Assembly: GCA_947462695.1 (NCBI GenBank)
Contig: CANHQC010000174.1
Span: 1-5,029, forward strand
Direction: 5' to 3'
Source of the DNA: Flavobacteriales bacterium
Lineage (GTDB): Bacteria > Bacteroidota > Bacteroidia > Flavobacteriales_D > Crocinitomicaceae
DNA length: 5,029 bases
The notes under the pieces were generated by a model. That model searched no databases, was not told the DNA's origin, and saw only the letters and a program-made list of their open reading frames with translations. Shown piece after piece: positions 1-5,029 of the stretch (its first letter is position 1; each line of letters opens with the position of its first letter). The position numbers and the translations under genes were made by a program.

Positions 1-68
1 AGATAGAGGATCACGTTAATGATCAATAAATTTTTGGTTACCGGTGGTGTATTTGACAATAGTCCCAT
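1..68 (-). CDS. Partial N-terminus of a probable rhomboid-family intramembrane protease (runs off the window)
   Basis: An ATG at 68-66 on the minus strand opens a frame with no stop to the window edge, giving 22 codons that read MGLLSNTPPVTKNLLIINVI followed by LY. The pattern of a short polar lead, a PPVTKNLLIIN segment and then the start of a hydrophobic helix matches what I know of the N-terminus of Bacteroidota rhomboid-family serine proteases. In that phylum one or two rhomboid genes commonly follow mutL. The start lies one base after the mutL TAA stop (TAA-C-ATG), so the two genes are almost certainly co-transcribed and probably translationally coupled. There is no Shine-Dalgarno sequence, which is normal for the phylum. 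The catalytic GxSG serine and the histidine would lie outside the window and cannot be checked. The reading frame is well supported by its position; the family name is an inference from about 20 residues plus gene order. Confidence 0.6.
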   Translation of the reverse strand, partial: MGLLSNTPPVTKNLLIINVILY

Positions 69-69
69 G

Positions 70-1908
70 TTAAAAAAATCGAGTTAAATCTGTAAAAGAA
101 ATGTTACTAAGTATTGTTTTGCCATCGGGTGTTAATCCCGGTTCTTTTGCTGCGAGCAAGGCTGTAAGCAGTTCTTCAGCTTCTATTTGAGACGAAACCT
201 TTCCTTTTTGTTTACTTTCTGAACGAGAAAGCTCCAGAACAACATGGTGGGCTACATCACTTTTTTCAACCTTGGTAAAGGTTATTTTATCAAAGATTTG
301 TTCAATACATTCGTGAATTGATTCCGCATGCAAAAGTGATGGAACCGCACTTATAACGATATTATTTTCATCAAAATGTGTTACAAAACCTAACCTATTT
401 AAAAGAACTTCATTCACCAGCCACTCTTCTTTTTCAGCAGCAGAACAGGCGCGTTCAAATGGAAAAAGTAATGCTTGAGAGGCTACTGGCGAATGTAAAA
501 AATGGTGCATGAGTTGATCGTACGTCACGCGCAAATATGCCCGAATAGAATGTACAATTAAGAGTTCATTGTTTACATATCCAGCAAAAAAAGGAGAGTC
601 AAGCAGCAGCACTCCACTTACATTGAGATCAAGATCGGGCTCATTGGACAACAATACTGTTTGGTTTTCTTCCTCTTCTTTTACCTGATAGAAGGACTGC
701 CAATCTGCCGAGTCGGGCTGCTTTTTACCAAAACCTTCTGCTTGAATAGCTGGAGTAAATGACTTATCACGATTCGACGCCGTACCTTTCGCTCCGTATG
801 ATCTAAATGGATTAAAATCAGGATCTACTGATATAACAGGTTCTGTTGCTGGGAGATTTTTAAAGGAGTGGGGCAAGTCGAAACCAGTTTCTTGTTCAAA
901 ATCTAGGGTAGGCGCAATATTATATTTGCCCAACGCTTGACGAATACTACTTACCAGAATAGCATAAATAGATCTGTCTTCTTCAAACTTGATTTCGGTC
1001 TTTGTTGGATGGACATTGACGTCAATTCGTTTTGGATCAACTGTGAAATAAAGAAAATAACTCGGGTGATGTTTGGCTGGCAAAAGTCCTTCAAAAGCCC
1101 TAACGATAGCATGGTTGAAATAACTGTCCTTAAAAAACCGGTTATTTACAAATAAAAACTGTTGTCCCCTTGTTTTTCTTGCTGCTTCTGGTTTACCAAC
1201 AAAACCATGAACACTGACAATGGCCGTTTCTTCCTCAATTGGTACAAGTTTATCGTTGCTTGATTTACCGATTACATCAACAATTCGTTTGCGCAGCACC
1301 TGGGAAGGCAGCTCGTGTACCTCTTGATTATTGTGTGTAAGTGCGAAATGAATGTCAGGATGAGCCAATGCGACACGTTCAAATTCATCTACGATGTGGT
1401 TCCATTCAATGGCATCAGATTTAAGAAAATTTCGGCGCGCAGGTACGTTAAAGAACAAGTTTTTAATCTCGAAAGTGGTGCCAATGGGAGCTACACAAGG
1501 TTCATTCCGACGAATTTGACTTCCCTCCATTTCAATTTCTTGACCAATATCCGCATTTAGATGCCTCGTACGAAGTGTGACATGCGCAATAGCAGCAATA
1601 GAGGCCAGTGCCTCGCCCCTAAAACCTTTCGTCGTGAGCGCATACAAATCGTCGGCCGATTGGATTTTGCTGGTTGCATGTCTGTCAAAGCATTTCAGTG
1701 CATCCTCAGGAATCATACCTGTTCCGTTATCGGTCACTTGAATCATGGTCTTCCCAGCATCTTTAATCACCACCTGTATTTTGGAAGAACCCGCATCAAT
1801 GGCATTCTCCATTAATTCTTTCACGACAGATGCCGGCCGCTGAATGACTTCACCTGCAGCAATTTGGTTAGCGATGTGATCTGGAAGAAGTTGAATGATT
1901 CCGCTCAT
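70..1908 (-). CDS. mutL: DNA mismatch repair protein MutL, degenerate endonuclease motif
   Basis: This is a complete 612-residue MutL, the ATP-driven matchmaker that links MutS bound at a mismatch to downstream excision. The N-terminal GHKL ATPase (about 1-330) is fully canonical. It has QIAAGEVIQRPASVVKEL at 15-32, catalytic E31 and Mg-binding N35 in the ELMENAIDAG box, the DNGTG motif at 60-64, RHATSK at 76-81, GFRGEALAS at 95-103, and the GT/LFFNVPARR block at 143-159. K303 in DVNVHPTK corresponds to the conserved ATPase lysine of E. coli MutL. A variable linker with an acidic EEEEN run spans about 335-420, and the C-terminal dimerisation domain covers about 430-612. QALLFP at 478-483 fits the QxxLxP beta-clamp-binding motif. 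The endonuclease signature DQHA-x2-E-x4-E is absent: HSIRAYLRVTYD occupies its place at 453-464. The ACR and CPHGRP zinc-binding motifs are also missing. The start at 1908 is chosen because the conserved N-terminus begins there. The gene is first in a minus-strand operon with a probable rhomboid gene one base downstream. A TAnnTTTG promoter candidate lies about 48 bp upstream. Confidence 0.97.
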   Translation of the reverse strand: MSGIIQLLPDHIANQIAAGEVIQRPASVVKELMENAIDAGSSKIQVVIKDAGKTMIQVTDNGTGMIPEDALKCFDRHATSKIQSADDLYALTTKGFRGEALASIAAIAHVTLRTRHLNADIGQEIEMEGSQIRRNEPCVAPIGTTFEIKNLFFNVPARRNFLKSDAIEWNHIVDEFERVALAHPDIHFALTHNNQEVHELPSQVLRKRIVDVIGKSSNDKLVPIEEETAIVSVHGFVGKPEAARKTRGQQFLFVNNRFFKDSYFNHAIVRAFEGLLPAKHHPSYFLYFTVDPKRIDVNVHPTKTEIKFEEDRSIYAILVSSIRQALGKYNIAPTLDFEQETGFDLPHSFKNLPATEPVISVDPDFNPFRSYGAKGTASNRDKSFTPAIQAEGFGKKQPDSADWQSFYQVKEEEENQTVLLSNEPDLDLNVSGVLLLDSPFFAGYVNNELLIVHSIRAYLRVTYDQLMHHFLHSPVASQALLFPFERACSAAEKEEWLVNEVLLNRLGFVTHFDENNIVISAVPSLLHAESIHECIEQIFDKITFTKVEKSDVAHHVVLELSRSESKQKGKVSSQIEAEELLTALLAAKEPGLTPDGKTILSNISFTDLTRFF

Positions 1909-1955
1909 TGCAATAAAAAATAAAGAAGTCTATTTTCTTCGTTTTCTTTAATAAA

Positions 1956-1992
1956 CAAAAATAGAATTTTAAACTTGGTTTTTACCTTCAAA
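1956..1992 (-). promoter_or_regulatory. Candidate Bacteroidota-type promoter for mutL
   Basis: Read on the minus strand, TATTTTTG at 1963-1956 is a perfect match to the Bacteroidota -7 consensus TAnnTTTG. TTTG at 1992-1989 could be the -33 element. The gap between them is 25 bp, a little longer than the roughly 17-23 bp usually described, so the upstream element is less certain than the -7 element. Transcription starting a few bases downstream would leave a leader of about 40 nt before the mutL ATG at 1908. No sigma-70 TTGACA/TATAAT pair is a better fit here. Confidence 0.45.
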
Positions 1993-2032
1993 TGTTCTTT
2001 TATTCCCTCGCAGAAGACCAAATACTTAAGGA

Positions 2033-2071
2033 TTTATTTGTTAATTAAGTGGCAGTTTTTAATTAACTTAA
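2033..2071 (+). promoter_or_regulatory. Weak candidate promoter region for the GH3 fusion gene
   Basis: Two imperfect readings of the Bacteroidota promoter are possible upstream of the ATG at 2094. TTTATTTG at 2033-2040 differs from TAnnTTTG at one position but has no TTG at a suitable distance upstream. Alternatively, TTTG at 2037-2040 could be the -33 element and TAACTTAA at 2064-2071 the -7 element, with 23 bp between them and two mismatches in the -7 box. Neither is strong. The stretch is listed because the gene diverges from mutL and must have its own promoter within 1909-2093. The TTAATTAA repeats overlap both readings, so any protein binding there would compete with or assist polymerase. 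Confidence 0.25.
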
Positions 2072-2088
2072 ACCTTCTACGTAACTTA
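2040..2088. repeat. TTAATTAA-type elements at 18-bp spacing; contains a 9-bp inverted repeat
   Basis: TTAATTAA, itself a perfect palindrome, occurs at 2041-2048 and again at 2059-2066, starting exactly 18 bp apart. A third, weaker copy at 2077-2088 (CTACGTAACTTA) matches the 2059-2070 copy (TTAATTAACTTA) at 9 of 12 positions, and its TAACTTA core is a perfect direct repeat of 2064-2070. The first two copies also form an inverted repeat with 9-bp arms, GTTAATTAA at 2040-2048 and TTAATTAAC at 2059-2067, around a 10-bp loop. The block ends five bases before the GH3 gene start. It could be an operator array, since 18 bp is under two helical turns, or a weak hairpin in the mRNA leader. It could also be chance in AT-rich DNA. 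Confidence 0.4.
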
Positions 2089-2093
2089 GCATC

Positions 2094-5015
2094 ATGAATA
2101 AAAGTCGGTTTTTTATCCTTTCATTGATTCCTTGTTTCGTTTTGTTATTACCCATGTTGTTGTCTCTGACAAAGAAATCAACTGGAATCAAGTCGTCAAA
2201 TTCATCAGTCTCGAAGGACGAATGGGTAAATAACCAACTTAAATCCATGAGTTTACGGGAGAAAATTGGGCAGTTTTTTATGGTCTCAGCACACCCGAAT
2301 AAAGGACAGAAAAATGAAAATGACGTCCAGGAGTTGATTCAAGATTTTCATGTTGGTGGGGTTATCTTTTTTCAAAGCGACAAAAAGACACTTAAAAAAG
2401 AAATTTCAGTTTATCAATCCAAAGCTAAGGTTCCTTTATTTATTGGGCTTGATGCCGAATGGGGATCAACAATGCGCTTATTCGATGGGGATCGTTTTCC
2501 ATACGCATATACATTAGGCGCTGCAGATGATGCTGTTTTATCTCAGAAAATTGCGTCTATGATGGCTCAAGAATGCCGTGAAATGGGGATCCACATGAAT
2601 TTCTCTCCTGTCGCTGATGTAAACTCTAATGCTACCAACCCTGTAATTGGCTTCCGTTCGTTCGGCGAAAACCCTAAAAAAGTTAGTGCTCAAGTTCGTT
2701 CATTTGTTAAGGGACTGCAGGAAAATGGTGTAATGGCATGTATAAAACATTTTCCAGGCCATGGCAATACTTCAGTTGATAGCCATCTTGATCTTCCCGT
2801 TTTAAATCAATCAGTTAAAGAATTGAAAAACATTGATTTACTGCCTTTTATTGAAGGTATTGGATCAGGTGCTTCAAGTCTCATGTTAGGCCATATGTCT
2901 GTGCCTTCTCTCGATCCAAGTAATCTTCCAACTAGCTTGTCAGAAAAAGTAATTCGCGATTTACTTCAAAATGAACTTAGCTTTAAAGGCTTGGTTATTT
3001 CAGATGCATTGAACATGAAGGCAGTTGCTGATCGCTATGGGAAATCAGAGGTGGCTTGGCTGGCATTTCGCGCGGGTTGTGATGTTTTATTATGTCCAGA
3101 AGATGTGAAGGGCTCAGTCAATCTTATCGAACGAAAGGTGGCATCTGGTGAATATCCTGTAAATGAATTGAATGCACGATGCAGGAAAATTTTAGAAGCA
3201 AAATACGACTTCGTTATTGCACCTCAGAAGTCAAAAATCTATTCAAAAGAAGAAATTGATTATGCCAATTATGAAGTGTATGAAAAAGCAATAACTGTCT
3301 TAAAAAACGATAACAATACGCTGCCAATTGGTAAAGCGGATAAGAAAATTGCACGAATTTCAATTGGATTGCACACTGCCCATTTTAGGGATGCGTTAGA
3401 ACTTTTTTCTGATATCACCCATTTTCATTTTTTCACTATTGAAGAGGCGCTTTCGAGATGGCCAAAAGAAATTGAAAAATTTGATCAGCTGATTTTAAGT
3501 TTTCATTCCTCAACCGTAAGAACAAAAAATAACTTTGGTTTTGGTAAAGACTGGACAGAAGTGGTTAAGCGCATTCCAAAATCCGTATCAACTACTCTTG
3601 TCATTTTTGGCAATCCTCTTGTGCTTCAAAAGAATGAGGGTTCATTGGATCATGTGGATGCCGTAATTTCTGCATACGAGAATAACGGCATGGTACAGGA
3701 CAGGGTTGCTCAACTTATTTTTGGATCAATTCCTGCGATTGGGAAATTGCCGTTTGAGATTCCAGGAGCTTATCCGATTGGCTCAGGACTAACCACGAAA
3801 ACCAATGGACGTTTGAAGTTTACGCTGCCTGAAGAAGTAGGTATCTCAAGTCAATCACTGGAGAAAATCGATGCGATTGCAAAGAATGGGATCGAAAAAG
3901 GTGCTTATCCAGGCTGTCAAGTAGTGGTCGCTTTGGAAGGAAAGGTTATCTATCGAAAAAGCTTTGGAAAACATACGTATGAAGGTAATGATTCCGTTTC
4001 AAATTCTGATGTTTATGACATAGCCTCCATATCAAAAATTGCGGGATCAACGATTGGACTTATGCGTTTGCAGACCCTTGGAAAATTCAATTTAGATAAA
4101 ACATTGGGAACGTACTTGCCGAATCTTGTTGCTACCTATCCACATGAAAACTTCACGTTGCGTGAAATGATGGCTCATCAAGCAGGATTGCCGGCATGGA
4201 TTCCATTTTACAAACGTACATTGAAGAATAACCAACTGAATTCCAGCATCTATTCTACTGAAAAGAAAGGTGGATTTGACGTTCAAGTTGCGCAGGACAT
4301 ATGGATGAAAAGCAGCTACATCGATTCCATTTACAAACAGATCTTAACAGCAAGTCTCGGTACAAAAAAATACGAATACAGCGATCTTGGTTATTACTTC
4401 GTGAAGTTGATAATCGAAAAATTAGCGAGTTCAGCATTTGATCAATTTTTAATGGACGAAGTATATAAACCACTGGGGTTGAACTCTATGCGCTATCAAC
4501 CGTTGAAACATTTTCCTGTACAGCGAATCATTCCAACTGAAAATGATCAAGTTTTCAGAAAGCAACTTGTCCATGGACATGTGCACGATCCCGGAGCAGC
4601 AATGCTAGGTGGAATTGGAGGTCATGCTGGATTATTTTCGAATGCCACAGATCTCGCTGCACTTATGCAGATGTTATTAAATAAAGGTATGTATGCTGGA
4701 GAACGCATCATCGATCCAAGTGTTGTTGAGGAATATACAAAAGCGCAATTTCCTGGAAATAGGAGAGGGGCAGGATTTGATCGTCCGAATGCGAGTGGAG
4801 GAGGCACGTGCCATCCTTTGGCTTCTCCTCAAAGCTTTGGCCATTCCGGATTTACAGGTACGCTGGCATGGGCCGACCCTACAACTGGAATAAACTATGT
4901 ATTTTTATCTAACCGGGTGTGTCCTAGTCAGGACAATTGGAAATTGCGTGACATGAATATTCGAACAGAAATTCAACGCGTTATTTACGAAGCGGTTAAG
5001 TCACGAAAACAATAA
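2094..5015 (+). CDS. Exported NagZ-like GH3 beta-N-acetylglucosaminidase fused to a class C beta-lactamase-fold serine hydrolase
   Basis: This is a 973-residue cell-envelope enzyme with three parts. Residues 1-25 are a basic start (MNKSR) followed by a hydrophobic stretch at 6-25. No clear AxA cleavage site is seen, and LIPC at 11-14 is a poor lipobox, so it may be a membrane anchor or a signal peptide. The GH3 barrel (about 45-375) has the NagZ signature KHFPGHG at 218-224 followed by DSH at 229-231, giving the acid/base dyad D229/H231. The predicted nucleophile is D304 in VISDALNM, and D120 in LDAEWG stands in the substrate-binding position. NagZ enzymes remove GlcNAc from muropeptides. Residues about 395-560 resemble a reduced GH3 C-terminal domain (AITVLKNDNNTLPI at 399-412, GKLPFEI at 550-556). 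Residues about 575-965 form a PF00144 domain with S645-x-x-K648, Y762-S-D in place of YxN, and HSG at 917-919 in place of KTG. It is probably a peptidase, amidase or esterase rather than a resistance beta-lactamase. The start is fixed by the in-frame TAA at 2082-2084. Family assignment is firm; the substrate of the second domain is inferred. Confidence 0.95.
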   Translation: MNKSRFFILSLIPCFVLLLPMLLSLTKKSTGIKSSNSSVSKDEWVNNQLKSMSLREKIGQFFMVSAHPNKGQKNENDVQELIQDFHVGGVIFFQSDKKTLKKEISVYQSKAKVPLFIGLDAEWGSTMRLFDGDRFPYAYTLGAADDAVLSQKIASMMAQECREMGIHMNFSPVADVNSNATNPVIGFRSFGENPKKVSAQVRSFVKGLQENGVMACIKHFPGHGNTSVDSHLDLPVLNQSVKELKNIDLLPFIEGIGSGASSLMLGHMSVPSLDPSNLPTSLSEKVIRDLLQNELSFKGLVISDALNMKAVADRYGKSEVAWLAFRAGCDVLLCPEDVKGSVNLIERKVASGEYPVNELNARCRKILEAKYDFVIAPQKSKIYSKEEIDYANYEVYEKAITVLKNDNNTLPIGKADKKIARISIGLHTAHFRDALELFSDITHFHFFTIEEALSRWPKEIEKFDQLILSFHSSTVRTKNNFGFGKDWTEVVKRIPKSVSTTLVIFGNPLVLQKNEGSLDHVDAVISAYENNGMVQDRVAQLIFGSIPAIGKLPFEIPGAYPIGSGLTTKTNGRLKFTLPEEVGISSQSLEKIDAIAKNGIEKGAYPGCQVVVALEGKVIYRKSFGKHTYEGNDSVSNSDVYDIASISKIAGSTIGLMRLQTLGKFNLDKTLGTYLPNLVATYPHENFTLREMMAHQAGLPAWIPFYKRTLKNNQLNSSIYSTEKKGGFDVQVAQDIWMKSSYIDSIYKQILTASLGTKKYEYSDLGYYFVKLIIEKLASSAFDQFLMDEVYKPLGLNSMRYQPLKHFPVQRIIPTENDQVFRKQLVHGHVHDPGAAMLGGIGGHAGLFSNATDLAALMQMLLNKGMYAGERIIDPSVVEEYTKAQFPGNRRGAGFDRPNASGGGTCHPLASPQSFGHSGFTGTLAWADPTTGINYVFLSNRVCPSQDNWKLRDMNIRTEIQRVIYEAVKSRKQ

Positions 5016-5019
5016 GCGT

Positions 5020-5029
5020 ATGCGCATTG
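5020..5029 (+). CDS. Possible first codons of the next gene (candidate bshA), cut by the window edge
   Basis: An ATG lies four bases after the GH3 fusion stop codon and reads M-R-I plus one base (G) before the sequence ends. Tight spacing of this kind is typical of an operon. As I recall, the bacillithiol glycosyltransferase BshA often follows a GH3 gene in Bacteroidota and begins M-(K/R)-I-G. The visible letters are compatible with that, but three codons cannot establish a gene. The same bases form the palindrome ATGCGCAT (5020-5027) and could simply be intergenic. Confidence 0.25.

Noticed and set aside
1561..1815. Open frame of 84 codons on the plus strand inside mutL
   Set aside because: It is antisense to the most conserved part of the MutL ATPase domain. 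Its translation resembles no known protein and it has no promoter. The same applies to the plus-strand frames at 937-1155 and 1315-1560.
1921..1950. Inverted repeat TAAAGAA / TTCTTTA in the mutL leader
   Set aside because: The arms are 7 bp and almost wholly A/T, with a loop of 16 nt in a purine-rich stretch. The stem would be weak and is expected by chance in such DNA. It has neither the GC-rich stem nor the placement of a terminator.
2124..2135. Lipoprotein signal (LIPC at residues 11-14)
   Set aside because: Pro at -1 does not fit the lipobox, and the Cys lies in the middle of the hydrophobic stretch with nine more apolar or neutral residues after it. A plain signal peptide or membrane anchor is more likely.
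2063..2248. Minus-strand open frame of 61 codons overlapping the GH3 gene start
   Set aside because: It is antisense to the signal peptide region and lacks a hydrophobic segment or known motif. Its end falls in the TTAATTAA block. Nothing supports expression.
4092..4473. Two minus-strand open frames inside the GH3 fusion gene
   Set aside because: They lie antisense to the conserved serine hydrolase domain and overlap each other, with no recognisable motif. The frames at 4622-4807 (minus) and 4693-4893 (plus) are likewise shadows of the same coding region.
4026..4850. Dedicated antibiotic-resistance beta-lactamase
   Set aside because: The domain is the C-terminal part of a cell-wall hydrolase and has YSD and HSG in place of YxN and KTG. 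No ampR-type regulator or mobile context is present, so a peptidoglycan-related role is more likely.
5015..5029. Terminator after the GH3 fusion gene
   Set aside because: Only 14 bases remain. The palindrome ATGCGCAT has no loop and no following T-run in view, so a terminator cannot be supported.

Overview
The window most likely comes from the chromosome of a Bacteroidota bacterium, probably from the Cytophagales/Sphingobacteriales side of the phylum. Three things suggest this. The MutL N-terminus and C-terminus are of the type I associate with that phylum. The second large gene has the NagZ-like GH3 plus serine-beta-lactamase-fold architecture I know mainly from Bacteroidota. The one good promoter match is the phylum-specific TAnnTTTG type, and no gene start has a clear Shine-Dalgarno sequence. 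The DNA is AT-rich, and I see no insertion sequence, tRNA, rRNA, CRISPR array or other mobile element.

Layout: positions 1-68 (minus strand) hold the first 22 codons of a gene cut by the window edge, probably a rhomboid-family membrane protease. One base upstream of it, on the same strand, lies complete mutL (70-1908). A 185-bp AT-rich divergent intergenic region follows (1909-2093). It carries a candidate mutL promoter and a set of TTAATTAA-type elements at 18-bp intervals. From 2094 to 5015 on the plus strand runs a 973-residue, membrane-anchored or secreted, three-part cell-wall enzyme. Its parts are a NagZ-type GH3 beta-N-acetylglucosaminidase, a GH3 C-terminal-like domain, and a serine hydrolase domain of the beta-lactamase (PF00144) superfamily. 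The last 10 bases contain an ATG that may open the next gene, possibly bshA.

How the genes work together: mutL and the rhomboid gene are almost certainly one transcript, with a TAA-C-ATG junction. The divergent GH3 gene belongs to cell-envelope turnover and has no evident functional tie to mismatch repair. The two points most worth a second look are these. First, the GH3/PF00144 fusion looks like a one-polypeptide version of the Bacillus subtilis NagZ (YbbD) plus AmiE (YbbE) muropeptide-rescue pair. Second, this MutL keeps an intact ATPase and a beta-clamp-binding motif but has lost every recognisable residue of the MutL endonuclease signature. I see no wholly new system here.
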